A stretch of 64,000 bases of DNA from Bedellia somnulentella (Eukaryota > Arthropoda > Insecta > Lepidoptera > Bedelliidae), in assembly GCA_963576735.1 (NCBI GenBank), contig OY755173.1:11626873-11690872 (forward strand), read 5' to 3'. The position numbers were made by a program, and so were the translations under genes. The stretch's first letter is position 1, and every line of letters starts with the position of its first letter. Below, in pieces: positions 22,010-34,346 of this stretch. The notes under the pieces were generated by a model, which was not told the DNA's origin, made no database searches, and was given only the letters and a program-made list of their open reading frames with translations.

Positions 22010-22785
22010 GTTAATATGAGTTTTTTTTTGTGTAATTATTTTATTTAAAATGTAAATATAATCTGCACTTTTTGCGACCTCTACTCCACACACACAATGC
22101 CTCGTCCATTCTTTTGGCTATATGCAGCATAAATGTTTGGCTTTATAACTCTCTATTGTGCCTTCTCTGTCTAGATAGAGATGATATGTGGAACATGCCT
22201 GGGCAGTTTCTTGTGAAGATTACCATTAATTTGTTTGACTCTGCCAGTGTGACTTGTAAAGAGAATCAATGCAATATCACAGCTTTTTGCAAAGCTGATT
22301 AAATGTATATAATATTTTCATGTTATATACTAGTCTAGCTTAGAGACGCACTCCCTGTTATTAAAGTAAATAATAAATCAGTTGATTTATCCTACTGAAA
22401 GGTAATATTTATATTTGCATCTTAGATGTACTATGTTGAATTCATTCCATGTTATTAATGTATTGTGCTTTCCTGGCCTAGGCTATAAGCAATGCTAATG
22501 AATGTTGAAGTCTTTTAAGTAAATGCTGGCCCTGTATGCTGATTGCCTCTTGTGCCTGTGAAGCTTGTATTCCTGTTATGGCCCAACAATGCATTGCATT
22601 TTTTTTATATAATTCTAAGTTGTTTCTAGTCTGGTCTTCAATCACCAGATAAGGAACCATAATGTCATTACTGGTCTGCTAGACTGGAATACTCCGCCAG
22701 AATATAGAGCCGTTTTTTTTAGTGCAGCATCAAAATGTGATTTTCTTTGTAATGTGTTCTTCATTGTCGATAAATACATATATAG

Positions 22786-22905
22786 ACGACAGCCGTGGCC
22801 GAGTGGATAGGTGACTAGCATCTTGGTCGGGAGGTTGCGTGTTCGATCCCCACTGAGAGAAACATTTATGTGATGAGTAATAATGATTGTTTTATAGTCG
22901 TCGTG
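22786..22905 (+). repeat. tRNA-derived SINE (Ser/Leu-like head)
   Basis: Box A TGGCCGAGTGG and box B GTGTTCGATCCCC are spaced as in a tRNA, but the ends do not pair into an acceptor stem, so this is a SINE head rather than a tRNA gene. It lies in Smg6 intron 3. Confidence 0.6.
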
Positions 22906-23619
22906 TTATTTATATGTGTATAATATAATATTAAATATATTAATAATCAATAAATTTTATTAAGCATAAAGTTAACAATGGTACATCGGACTCCCCTTTT
23001 AAGTTGTAAAACCTGTGTTAGGGGAGACCACGCTTTCGGAGACAATACAAATTTGTGCTTAATACAATAAAACTAATACAATAGAATTAATACAATAAAA
23101 CTAAAGTGTCTTATAAATAAGTAATTGTTGACAACAATTTTTGTGTGAGGTAGATTGAAAACCGGAAAACAAAAATGAATTTTATCTATATTGTACTTAA
23201 TCAAAACAATATTTAGCCACATACATGTTGAGTTAGTATCCCATAATACAAGTCTTGTGTATAATATGTCTATATATAATAAAATTAATGGTATATTGAC
23301 ATCCAAACTATCATATATATTCAACACATGATTGCTGATTTGACACAGTGAAACACATATATAGTGAAACTTCTCTGTTATGCTTTGGTTGGAAGTCTAT
23401 TGTAAGAATCCAAATCTTTGTGCCTTATGTTTATGTTATGTTATTACTGCTCCAAGATAGCGGACTTCAGACACTGGGAAATGGTATTGGTCAGTCTTTC
23501 AAAAATAAAGTAATAATGGGTGGAATACAGTGTACGCAGAACCGATTGCCAATGGGATCGAAACATTTTGGTGTAGGTTCACATACGCTTGAAAATATTT
23601 AAATTATGATATCTTGAAG

Positions 23620-24083
23620 TAACCTCCCCCTAACACTCAAGTGCAAGCTCATCGACATGTGTATCCGGTCTATCCTAACCTACGGCGCTCAGACCTGGTC
23701 ACTGAAAATAAGAACTTCAGAAGTCCAAACTCAAGGTTTGCCAGCGAGCAATGGAGCGCAGCATTCTTAGTGTTCGCAGAAGTGATCGCGTAAGGAACAC
23801 CACACTGCGCTTTTCTGGCATCGCTGATGTGGGTGTACAACCGCCAAGCTAAAGTGGGTATGACTAGGCCGGTCACATTAGTCATATGCATCCAGACAGA
23901 TGGGCGAAGATCGCCACAGACTTGGTGCCACAAGAAGTTTACCGGCGTAGGGGCAGGCCGCGGCGGAGATTGCGGGACGATCTCGACAAGTTTTTGCCGG
24001 GGTGGCCGCAGGTGGCACATAGCCGGGACGTGTGGACTCATCAGGGGGAGGCCTTTGCGCAGCAGTGGTACAGGCTACAGTAA
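23620..24083 (+). mobile_element. LINE 3'-end fragment, frameshifted
   Basis: The early frame reads CKLIDMCIRSILTYGAQTWS, an RT C-terminal signature. A second frame from 23886 reads DRWAKIATDLVPQEVYRRRG then RPRRRLRDDLDKFLPGW and ends WYRLQ-stop at 24083. The two halves are in different frames, so the copy is dead. It is GC-rich against an AT-rich intron. Confidence 0.75.
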
Positions 24084-24175
24084 AAAAAACTAGATATAAA
24101 CATCCATAACAACATTATTATTAATTTATTGTTTCTAATATTACTTCAATCTCATTGTGACCTGCTGTATTACAG

Positions 24176-24385
24176 GAGCTCTAGCAGAGGCAAGAAGGTA
24201 GAAGTTCATAGAAAAGACAGTTGCCCGCCACAGGAGACTGTCCCATTGGCTTCAATGAAGCCAAAGGAGAGAGAAAGACGCGACAGTCACAGGAGCAATC
24301 GATCGTCAACTATAGGCAATAGCAGGGATGACCTCGACCGTTGGAGATCATTGCGTTCTTTCAGCAGGGAACACAGCACTGAAAG
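24176..24385 (+). CDS. Smg6: Smg6 exon 4
   Basis: Acceptor TATTACAG, donor AG|GTTGGT, phase 2 to 2. Encodes a basic/Ser-rich stretch: SSSRGKKVEVHRKDSCPPQE, then KERERRDSHRSNRSSTIGNS, ending RSLRSFSREHSTE. Disordered. Confidence 0.85.
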
Positions 24386-24655
24386 GTTGGTAGTTTATGA
24401 ACTCATTTATTGATTTTCAAAACAGGTTCGTGGACGTATCAACAATGATGAAGGAATAACACGTTGCATTAGTCGGGTCAAAAAGTCATCTTGATTTTGA
24501 GTTTTATCTACCTAATTTACATATGCAAATTTGCCTCAAGAGGATATAGTCACTTTTACACACACATTTCCGTTTTAGATATGACAAATACTTCTCCTCA
24601 AGATTCTCATAATAAACGGTCATACCTATTTACAAAGGATCAATTTGTTTTCTAG

Positions 24656-24782
24656 GAAAATAGTATCACAGTGTAACAGTCGCGACACATCATCGAATCG
24701 AGCCGCCAGCCCACGTGACCACGATGGTTTCCGAGTGCCCTCCACCATGGCGAAAGGATCTGCATGGAACGCTGTTGCTCAG
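24656..24782 (+). CDS. Smg6: Smg6 exon 5
   Basis: Acceptor TTTTCTAG, donor CAG|GTATTT, phase 2 to 0. Encodes KIVSQCNSRDTSSNRAASPR and DHDGFRVPSTMAKGSAWNAV. Confidence 0.8.
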
Positions 24783-25140
24783 GTATTTCTTAATTATATA
24801 AATTGTGTGGCCATTTTGCGATCTTCAGCAAATGTTTATTGTTGATGTCTACTATGTTGAGCATATATTTCTAGTTAAGTGATGCTTAAAAAATAAAAGT
24901 CGTAAATTGGGTATCATGCCATACGAATGTTCGGCAACTACTGCAGGTAAAAATATATTTAAAAAGTAAATAATGAATGATCGTAGGAATAGGATACAAA
25001 TTTAATGATATTAATTCAAAGCGATTTGTCTACTTATTGACTAGATATGTTTACGGTTTCTTGCGTTGTTAACCACTTTTTAATTGTTTTTTAATTTCTT
25101 GTAATGTTTTTTATAATCAGCGATACTTTTATCGAATCGA

Positions 25141-25830
25141 ATCGAAATCGAATGCGTGATTGAGATTAATGCTAAGAAAGTGGAACAAGTGAAAGAGTTT
25201 GTATATCTGGGAAGTTGGTTTACTAGGGTTGGAAAATTTGATGAAGATATCGAGAGAAGAGCGAAAAAAGGTAATGCGATTAATGGAACACTAAGCAGTC
25301 TAATGTCTATGCAGTCGGTGTCCGAAAAGACCCGAATGGCAGTACATGATGCTGTTATAGTTCCTACGCTTCTGTATGGAAGTGAAGGTTTGGTGTGGCA
25401 GAAGAAGCATGAGAACAGAGTAAATGCAGTAGAGATGACGTACCTCAGAATAAAATGAAATGTTAGCTTATGTTATCGAGTGAGAAATGAAAGTTGGTAT
25501 TGTAAAAAAGATAGAAAAAGGTATGTTAAGATGGTTTGGGCACATAGAGAGGATAGATGATTGTGAGTTGTTGAAAGAGATTTATAGAGCCAACGTGGAA
25601 GGTAATGTTGGTAGAGGACGATCTCGAAGGACATATTTAGATCAAATATAGAATGTGCTTAAAAAGGCAGGCGTCTGAAGTGCGAAGAATAATAGAGCAC
25701 GTATGAAAAGATTGATGAATGTAAATGAAGCTCCACAGGTTTGCCAGGATCGTACTAAATGGCGATCGATAGTCTCTGCCTACCCCAATGGGAACTAACG
25801 GCGTGATTATACGTATTGTATGTATGTAAA
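25141..25830 (+). mobile_element. 5'-truncated RTE-type LINE
   Basis: The reading frame from 25156 has FVYLGSWFTRVGKFDEDIER, then PTLLYGSEGLVW and VEMTYLRIK, the standard C-terminal signature of RTE-like ORF2. After a frameshift near 25455 it continues KIEKGMLRWFGHIERID and GRGRSRRTYLDQI. It ends with a CTCTGCCTACCCCAATGGG...GTATGTATG tail. The copies at 12854, 18253, 18424 and 47920 are its 3' ends. Confidence 0.82.
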
Positions 25831-26065
25831 ATACACCGACCCGTACCTATGTGTTACTAGGTAAATTGTGACTAGCGCGAATGAAGTATGCCATTAGCAT
25901 GTCTAGTAATGTTCAAATGTTCCCATATCATCTCACTCTCGGTCATTGAAATGTAAACACCTCTCTAGTCTTATGTATATTTTTAAATTCAAATTAAGTA
26001 TAATAAGGTGCGTCTGCTAACCTGGAATCATAACACAACGATGGCACTAACCAACAAATCCACAG

Positions 26066-26122
26066 TATACACTCAGATCTAAAGCTGGAAATGAGGAAGA
26101 TCCTGAAAAAACCCTTAATCAG
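26066..26122 (+). CDS. Smg6: Smg6 exon 6 (57-bp microexon)
   Basis: Acceptor AATCCACAG, donor CAG|GTATGC, phase 0 to 0, 19 codons: YTLRSKAGNEEDPEKTLNQ. It fits exactly between exons 5 and 7 in phase. Because it is short and symmetric, skipping would keep the frame. Confidence 0.7.
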
Positions 26123-26445
26123 GTATGCAGAATATAAACCGTTATTTTAAAAATCGACATTGAATGAATAATATATACAATTATCAAGGGAAAATTACGA
26201 AATTCAAATAAATACCCGATTAAATTCAAGCACGATAAAGTAAACAAAACAGACTGACAGTGACAAGACAAGACAACTTGGAAAGTGACATTACCATGAT
26301 TTGAAGTCGAGTCAACTGACTGATCAATCGTCAAACCGTCAGTATACAGTATACATGCGTATAAAGTTTTCATTCTTCTGCGTTGATGGCAACTTTAGTC
26401 TTTTATGCCAATATCGATTAAAATTACCGATCGTTTTATTGTTGC

Positions 26446-27924
26446 ATGCAAAGGAATAATTATATCATATATATGTTTTTCACTTCTGAGCCAAAAAACG
26501 AATTAAAGATGAAGTGTATTGTATGCAAGGAAATAACGAGGAAGGAAGATATTATTAAATGTGTAAATTGCTTCCAATGCTTCCATTACCAATGTCTAAA
26601 CATCACTACGGCTAAGTATATGAGCAAAATAATCCTAAATAGAAATACATGGAAATGCTCAAAGTGTGTAAATAATATCAGCTTTGAGACTAATAACGTA
26701 ACGCTGCGTAATAAAAAGAGAACAAACTCGTGTGAAAACTTTTCTCTTTTGTCAAGTAGTGTACTAGACACTAGTGATACTACGTCGTCTAGCAATGAAA
26801 GCATGCATAGTCTGCCAAACCTTGGCTCGCTCTTAAATTCAGAAGAAATTAAGGAACTAAAAAGCGAAATTAACATACTACAACAGAAACTTATTAGCGC
26901 TGATAATCAGATTGATGATTTATTGGGAGAAAACACAAGGCTTAAGGAAACATTAAATGTGGTACAGAAGAAATGCGAGACCTATAAGAAACTACTAACC
27001 TCACAATCACAAACCAGTTCGCCCAACAGAACACCCAAAATAAACAATAGGGGGAAATCAAAAAGAGACAGCATAATAAATACAAATGATAAAAATAAAC
27101 CCCGACAGACTGTTCATTCAGTTACGAATGAAATTGGCCAAGCTCGCCCATTTGATGACACCTCTTACAGTATACAGTCTAACAATGATCCTAATCAGGC
27201 AGATGAAAATATTGACAACACAAAGGCAATCCAACCGTCAATTATTGAAGAACCACCGTTAGAAAAAGCTCAACCTAAGATACGAGTATGCCTAATAAGT
27301 ACTCTATCCAGTTTTCATAAATCAATAAGTGACGTGGAAAATTGTTTCGGTAACAGATTTGATTATATTCATTATCGGAAACCAAACGCCAACATTAAAC
27401 AACTATTGCAAGGAATTAAAGAAAAGACGATAAATTTAAACAGAAACGATTATTGTGTCATTATGATTGGTGAAGATGACTTTTATAAGACTAAGGAATA
27501 TATCAACTTGGTTACTCTTATTAAAGAAACTGTAACAGAAATTGATAATACTAACTTCATAATTTGCCTGCCTGTATATAAATATGGTGAATATAACACT
27601 TTGTATAATTGTAGAGTAGAATTATTTAATAATTTATTATATATGGATGCGAATTCTTTTAATTATGCTTATGTTTTTGATACTAATTATAATTTGACAT
27701 TTAATAAATATTATTATAACTTTAAGACAGGTTTCGTTACAAGGAATGCACTAATTGAAATTTTTGATAATTTATCTTACAACATCTGTCTTCAATACAA
27801 TACTGATATACCAAGTCAATCTAATGTAGAGAATATACACGATAACACTATTCAAATTTGTATATCGCAAGGCACACAAACCGATGAATTTAATAATAAA
27901 CTAGACCAGTTTTTTCTCGATTAA
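26446..27924 (+). CDS. CR1-like LINE ORF1: PHD finger, coiled coil, esterase-like domain
   Basis: A 492-codon open frame; the likely true start is the Met at residue 22 (26509). Residues 24-75 form a PHD-type zinc finger: CIVCKE...CVNCFQCFHYQC...CSKC. Residues 140-185 are a coiled coil (KELKSEINILQQKLISADNQ). From about residue 275 comes a domain with RVCLISTLSSFHKSISDVEN and later CVIMIGEDDFYK, resembling the SGNH/esterase-type domain of CR1-group ORF1 proteins; I cannot confirm the catalytic Ser-Asp-His set, and the usual Ser-containing GDS motif is not evident. ORF2 starts 34 bp after its stop. Confidence 0.82.
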   Translation: MQRNNYIIYMFFTSEPKNELKMKCIVCKEITRKEDIIKCVNCFQCFHYQCLNITTAKYMSKIILNRNTWKCSKCVNNISFETNNVTLRNKKRTNSCENFSLLSSSVLDTSDTTSSSNESMHSLPNLGSLLNSEEIKELKSEINILQQKLISADNQIDDLLGENTRLKETLNVVQKKCETYKKLLTSQSQTSSPNRTPKINNRGKSKRDSIINTNDKNKPRQTVHSVTNEIGQARPFDDTSYSIQSNNDPNQADENIDNTKAIQPSIIEEPPLEKAQPKIRVCLISTLSSFHKSISDVENCFGNRFDYIHYRKPNANIKQLLQGIKEKTINLNRNDYCVIMIGEDDFYKTKEYINLVTLIKETVTEIDNTNFIICLPVYKYGEYNTLYNCRVELFNNLLYMDANSFNYAYVFDTNYNLTFNKYYYNFKTGFVTRNALIEIFDNLSYNICLQYNTDIPSQSNVENIHDNTIQICISQGTQTDEFNNKLDQFFLD

Positions 27925-27958
27925 TAAACCGGAAATATTAGGTAAAACCATACAGATA

Positions 27959-30801
27959 ATGCATCAAAATGTTTGTGGAATTAATAATAAGAGAGATGAA
28001 ATAGAAATTTTTATTGACTCAGTTGAGACTCCGGTAGATTATGTTTGTATTAGCGAACACTTTTTAAACGAAACTTCTGCTCCATTGTTCAGTATGACTA
28101 ATCATTCTGTTGTGTCATGTAATAAAAGAATTAATAAAAAAAGAGGTGGCTCACTGATTATGGCCTTGAATGAAAATATTAATTGTGAAAAATCTAAAAT
28201 CGCTGATAAATTATATAAGAGCGATTATTTTGAAATAAGCGGAGTTAAGGATTTAGGCAGTAATGTACATATTTTTTGTTGTTATCGTACTCCTACCTCT
28301 GATATTCACATATTCATGAATCAATTGGAGGCCTTATTGGATATAGTTTTTGAAAAGAAATCAATAATTTGTGGGGATTTCAATATTGATCTTCTTAAGG
28401 ATAACGAAAAGAAAAAAGATTTTCTATCATTATTAGCTTGTGACGTAACTTTTATCCGCAATAACACGGCATCTTGTATAGACAATGTTTTAACTAATTT
28501 AATAGAAGAGGATATAGTAACGTGTGAAATAATACATAATAATATTGCTGACGGACATGCTGCATTACTTTGTAATATAAACATTAAAATTGACAATAAA
28601 GAAGAACCGTTTTTCAAAGAATGTAGAGTATTTAATGACCAAAATAATAAAAACTTTAGGAGGGAACTTTTTAAAAGTAATTTAAATAATCAGGGGGTTA
28701 ATGGTTTTCTTACTAAGCTGAGCAAATCATTCCAAAACAGTTTTAAAGTAGTAAAAAAACGGATGAATATCTCAAAAAGAAAACGGAAAAATAGCTGGAT
28801 AACTAATGGTATAAGAATAGCAAGTAAAATGAAAAGAATTTTATGCTCTTGTAACCAATCTTTGTTACATCCAACGATACAAGACTATAAGATCAAATAC
28901 ATAAAAATATTTAAAAGAGTCTTACGTGATGCTAAGCAAATGACTACTCAATCGATGCTACTTAATTCAAAAAATTCTTCAAAAATTATTTGGCAATTAG
29001 TTAACCGAACAAAAAAAGATATAAATAATCACTCTAATTTAATTTTAAAGACAAATGGAAAAATTATTTCAAAAGCAGAAGACATTGTTGAGTGTTTTGC
29101 AGAGCATTTTAACCACGGAAAGGCATCTCTATGTCAATCAGCAGCTCAAACAGAACTAAACAAAAATACTTCAAAGCAAATAATGGTGTCTTGTACCAAG
29201 GAAGTTAGGGGAAACATCACATTAAATGAAGTCACTGTTGACGAGATAGATAAATTGATTACGGGTATGCAAAATAAGAACTCCTGTGGTTATGATGAGA
29301 TTCCAATTATAATTTTTAAAAATAATTTAGACTTACTTGCGATACCTTTAACGAATTTTTTTAACAACTGCTTCAGACAGAGGGTATTCCCCGATCAGCT
29401 AAAAATAGCTCGTGTATTGCCTATTCATAAGAAGAAGTCTAAAATGGATCCTTCAAATTAAAGACCTATCTCCCTTCTTCCTGTATTATCTAAGATATAT
29501 GAAAAATTATTAAAATGTAGAATGCTTGATTATTTAAATAGATGTAATATTATTAATAAAAGACAGTTTGGGTATCAAAAAAATATAGGCACAAAGGATG
29601 CCATTGACACGTTAGTGGATGATGTTATTACATAATTTAAATAATGGATCAAAAGTATTAGCCCTCTTACTAGATTTGAAAGCAGCTTTTGATACGCTAG
29701 ATCATGATTTAATAGAATTTAAATTGGAATACTATGGAATTACTGGTGCTTTTAGGGAACTCCTACATTCTTATTTAAGTAATAGAAAACAAGTCGTTGA
29801 AATCACACATATGAAAAATAATAACCTAAGTATTTGTAAATCTAAAGTGGTCAATATTACAAGAGGGGTTCCACAAGGATCAATATTAGGCCCTATAATC
29901 TTTCTTATATTCATTAACGACTTGATCGATTATATTCAAAATCAAGTGCCTGGAGTCAACATTGTCATGTTTGCTGATGACACAACCTCTATTATTACAG
30001 CTGAAACTATTTCTGAACTAGAAACAAAGGCAAATGCTGCATTATTTGAATTCAATTGCTGGTTTCAATATAATAATTTAACACTAAATTTAACGAAAAC
30101 TTATGCGATGCTTTTTAAAACAACGGCAAGAAATAGAGAGAGTGTGAAATTATCTTTAAATAATGCTAGTATTGAGATGGTCAATTCAGTGAAATTTCTG
30201 GGAGTTTATATTGACTCAAATTTAAACTGGAAAGCCGAACTTTCAGCTGTAGAGAATACACTCAGTTCAGCATGCTATGCTCTGCGAACTCTCAGAGATA
30301 GCATTGAACTTAAATATTTAAAAATGATTTATTTTTCATTAGTTGAATCTAAACTAAGATATAGCATTAAATATTGGGGTAACAGTTTTATGTATAACAT
30401 TAAAAAAGCATTTATATTACAAAAAAGGGCTATAAGAATAATGTTGAGATTGTCGCAAATGGAATCCTGCAAGGAATACTATAAAAAATTAAATATTCTA
30501 ACAGTACCTGCGCTACGTATTTCTCCTTTTAACGAACTTTAGGGAAAAAATAGGTGGCATTGAAACAGAGGAGCAAACATTATATAGAGAGTCACGCAGG
30601 AGAAAAGAATTTCGTTTGGACACTGTTGGTATTCCCCATCTCAAAGTAGTTGAACATGCTCCTAAATACCAGACAGTAAATATTTATAATAGAATTCCTA
30701 ATGAATTAAGATTGATTCAATGTCCAAAAGTGTTCAAAATAAAATTAAAACAATATTTAATTAACAAATGTCTATACGATTTGAAGGAGTTAGATCAGTA
30801 G
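27959..30801 (+). pseudogene. CR1-like LINE ORF2: endonuclease and reverse transcriptase, broken
   Basis: The first segment (27959-29461) has an APE-type endonuclease: HQNVCGI at the start, SEHF, GDFNIDLL, then a TLxD/H region (SCIDNVLTN, DGHAALLC). The RT segments contain LLLDLKAAFDTLDHDL, GVPQGSILGPIIF and the catalytic FADDT. Three lesions are visible: a TAA at 29459-29461 where an aromatic residue is expected before RPISLL; a one-base shift near 29630; and another near 30530, after which the C-terminus continues from 30540 to 30801. The element lies in Smg6 intron 6. Nearly full length but inactive. Confidence 0.85.
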
Positions 30802-31099
30802 TTTTTGAATAATGTTAGTAGTATGTTTTTATATGAAATAAGATTGATTTTGACGGATATTATCACACTATTTTAATATTTTTTTATTGAAATTGACATT
30901 TAAAAATTTATTAACTTTAAGATTTGTGTGATTGACATTTATGTTATTCCAAACAAAATTTTAATTTATATTCTCTTTTTTAATATTTTTTTTATCAAAT
31001 TTATTTATTAAAATTTTGTGATACTTATTGTAAATATTTTTTAGTTTTTAAGTTAGTATTAAGTTAGTTTTATAATTCAAACACGATGTAATATTGTTA
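30802..31099 (+). mobile_element. AT-rich 3' UTR of the CR1-like LINE
   Basis: Follows the ORF2 stop directly and ends where Helitron copy 2 begins. No conserved hairpin was recognised. Confidence 0.45.
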
Positions 31100-31218
31100 T
31101 CTATACTTATAATAAATCTGTAGAGAGGTCAATTCTGTACATGAAATATATTTTCAAAATAACTATCAGGTGGTGATTAGGGATCGATACTGATGCCAAA
31201 AATGCAATCAGTAAAATT

Positions 31219-31268
<50 letters not shown>

Positions 31269-32086
31269 GGTTTGTATGTTCCTTATGGAAACAAAAACTA
31301 CTCGACGGATTTTAACGAAACTTGGTACAATTATTCTCCATACTCCTGGGCAGGTTTTTGTATACTTTCCAGCAGAGTAGTAAAGGGGAATTTTGGGAAA
31401 TTTTGGGAAAACGGGAGAAGTTACTACATTTTTTAAGCTTCCGTCGCGTGTGCAGCCTTAATGGTTAAACTTACATAAAAATCATGTATGACGGAAATAT
31501 TCTTCATAAAATTATCCAAAAAAAAATCCTCAGCAGTTTATGTCTATCTTTTACGGTTGACTCACAATAACACGTGTAATTCCTGATAGCTTAGCAGTTC
31601 GGAACATTCTGATTATATTTGTTTACTCTTACGTTTGTAAACCTCTCACTCATCCCTAATTTAAAAAAGGTAACATTATTACCAATTCAATAAAAAAAGA
31701 ATCATAGAAATCGGTAGAGAAACACCGAAATTATACATAAAATAAGCCATCGCGCCCGTGACCAAAACCGAATCGTTACTAATTTACATATAACATACTA
31801 GATGGCGCCAGTAGTTGCATCCTACAAACACGTAATGATTTATTTTTTAGATTGTTATTAATACTTCATAGCGTTTTATTCCAAAATTTGCTATTAAACG
31901 GAAATACTGAACCGTTCATTAAAGCGCATTAAAAATCACCAAACTACACTGTTTAGGGAGTGCTATAAATTTAATAAATTGAAAACATTGCGCTGAATTT
32001 CACAATGCTTGAGCAGTGACTAAAGAAAGAAACCTCAGATATTTAAAAAACAACGCTACCCGTGCGAAGCTGGGACGATCCACTAG
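31100..32086 (+). mobile_element. Non-autonomous Helitron, copy 2
   Basis: Starts TCTATACTTATAATAAATCT after an A and ends CCGTGCGAAGCTGGGACGAT...CTAG before a T. It contains a (GTCT)n tract near 31219-31268. Over 90% identical to copy 3. No Rep or helicase coding sequence. Confidence 0.85.
31219..31268 (+). repeat. (GTCT)n microsatellite inside Helitron copy 2
   Basis: About twelve GTCT units; the same tract in copy 3 (33487-33528) is shorter by two units, showing length change since duplication. Confidence 0.9.
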
Positions 32087-32575
32087 TAATGAATAAATGA
32101 ATATGAATATGAATATGAATATCAAATTATATGACCACGAACAGCGTATTCTCTATGACTTTTGGTTTATCCCTACGTAATAGTGCGATAATATTCACAT
32201 TTACTTAATTTATCGTCGTAAAAAGTATGCAAAGAAAATGATCACCGTCAAGTGGGGTATAAATGAGTATATCTCTATGTATTAACTAAATTGAAGTGTT
32301 TTTGTACATTTTTAAATTGTGTATTACCGTGATCGGCGGTGTAGAATCTACTTCGCCTGTGTTGGGAGTAGCGCACTATATCCACGCTTGAAAGATTGAT
32401 TATTTAGTAACAAACATACGTTCGAACAGAACACTAGTGTTAAATCCCGCTATTACTGTTTTAATGACTAACTAGGCTCACCTGTATTTGTTCTACCACA
32501 TAAAATACTACTTTCAAGTCCGAAGTTTCTTCGAATGAAAAAGCCAAACTAAACGACCTTTAACTTGTATTCTAG

Positions 32576-32841
32576 AAGAAGCCAATCGTCACCACCAGCT
32601 CCTGGTCTACCGGCCGCACCCCAAGTACAGAGCGCGACCGCCACTCCCCCGCCCCCAGCGCCGGCGGGGAGGGGGGCGGGGGGCGGCGCGCTAGACGACG
32701 CACGGGACGGAAAAGAGGGGGACGGAACAACGAACCTGCCACCCCTTTGCCACATGTACCGTCGACGCCAGTCAACTCTAATGTTAATTGGCGGGACGAG
32801 ATTATAGAGTCGAAGAAACATGGACATGAGCGAATGGATAG
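32576..32841 (+). CDS. Smg6: Smg6 exon 7: Gly/Arg-rich segment
   Basis: Acceptor TATTCTAG, donor AG|GTATGG, phase 0 to 2. In this frame it reads KKPIVTTSSWSTGRTPSTER, a GGEGGGGRRARRRTGRKRGG tract, then NNEPATPLPHVPSTPVNSNV and NWRDEIIESKKHGHERMD. A much longer-looking alternative frame exists, but the phase match with exons 6 and 8 and conservation in the decayed duplicate (32926-33135) fix this one. Very GC-rich in its first half. It lies between two Helitron copies. Confidence 0.82.
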
Positions 32842-32925
32842 GTATGGCTACAATCACTTATGTTAGGCTAGCTTGTTATAACTTACAATACTTCAGATTT
32901 GAAGTTGAAGGTGACTTTGTATGTA

Positions 32926-33135
32926 AGACGACGCACGGGGAGAATAGGTGGCAGGAATAACGAACCTGCTACCCCCTTGCCTCATGTACCGTCGTCCTCA
33001 ATGAATTCTAATGTTAATTGAAGGATCGAGATTATTGAGTCTAAGGAGCAAGAACATGAAAGAATAGATTTTTATGATATAATCAGCTATGTTTGAGGTA
33101 TGCTGTTAGATAGTTAGTTGTAGCTTAGAATACTA
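32926..33135 (+). pseudogene. Decayed tandem duplicate of Smg6 exon 7 (3' part) and its donor flank
   Basis: Aligns with 32693-32890 at roughly 75-80% by eye. The frame is preserved over RRRTGR...NNEPATPLPHVPS...NSNVN, then a TGA replaces the Trp codon. It lies in Smg6 intron 7, directly downstream of the true exon. Confidence 0.85.
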
Positions 33136-33363
33136 ATCTTTGGGAGATTTTTCTTGATGTATGTAAGCCAGGGAAACGCAAAAACCTTGGCCAGTAGAAT
33201 GCATAACCGGCGTATGGTGTTACAAATACCTGTTTAGATTATGAAAGTCTCCTAATAAGGGGACACTATATTTTTTAGAAACTCGTATTTAAAATTATTG
33301 TTGCTATAGGATTTGTTATCGTTTTTATTAAAATCGGAGCTGCCAGCAATCATCAAGACATCT

Positions 33364-33482
33364 TCTATACTTATAATAAATCTGTAGAGAGGTCAATTCT
33401 GTACATGAAATATAATTTCAAAATAACTATTAGGTGATGATTAGGGATCGATACTGATGCCAAAAATGCAATCAGTAAAATT

Positions 33483-33528
<46 letters not shown>

Positions 33529-34346
33529 GGTTTGTATGTTCCTTATGGAAACAAAAACTACTCGACGGATTCTAACGAAACTTGGTACAATTATTCTTCA
33601 TACTCCTGCGCAGGTTTTTGTATACATTCCAGCAGAGTAGTAAAGGGGAATTTTGGGAAATTTTGGGAAAACGGGAGAAGTTACTCCATTTTTTAAGCTT
33701 CCGTCGCGTGTGCAGCCTTAATGATTAAACTTACATAGAAATCATGTATGACGGAAAAATTCTGCATAAAATTATCTAAAAAAAAATTCTTAACAGTTTA
33801 TGTCTATCTTTTACGGTTGACTCACAATAACACGTGTAATTCCTAATAGCTTAGCAGTTCGGAACATTCTGATTATATTTGTTTACTCTTAGGTTTGTAA
33901 ACCTCTCACTCATCCCTAATTTAAAAAAGGTAACATTATTACCTATTCAATAAAAAAAGAATCATAGAAATCGGTAGACAAATACCGAAATTGTACATAA
34001 AATAAGCCAGCGCGCCGGTGACCAAAACCAAATCTTTATTAATTTATATATAACATACTAGATGGCGCCAGTAGTTGCATCCTACATCACGTAATGATTT
34101 ATTTTTCAGATTGTTATAAATATTTCATAGCGTTTTATTCCAAAATTTGCTATTTAATGGAAATACTGAACCGTTCATTAAAGCGCATTCAAAATCACCA
34201 AACTACACTGTTTAGGGAGTGCTATAAATTAAATAAATTGAAAACATTGCACTGAATTTCACAATGCTTAAGCAGGGACTGAAGAAAGAAACCTCAGATA
34301 TTTAAAAAAACAACGCTACCCGTGCGAAGCTGGGACGATCCACTAG
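33364..34346 (+). mobile_element. Non-autonomous Helitron, copy 3
   Basis: Same ends and interior as copy 2, with the (GTCT)n tract at 33487-33528 and the CTAG end at 34343-34346 followed by T. The base before the TC end is T instead of A, a small deviation from the usual target. Confidence 0.85.

Noticed and set aside
31219..31268. CRISPR-like short repeat array
   Set aside because: It is a simple (GTCT)n microsatellite without spacers in a eukaryotic Helitron.
32565..32807. Alternative frame in Smg6 exon 7 with a Pro/Ala/Gly-rich peptide
   Set aside because: The splice phase from exon 6 and to exon 8, and conservation in the decayed duplicate, both select the other frame.
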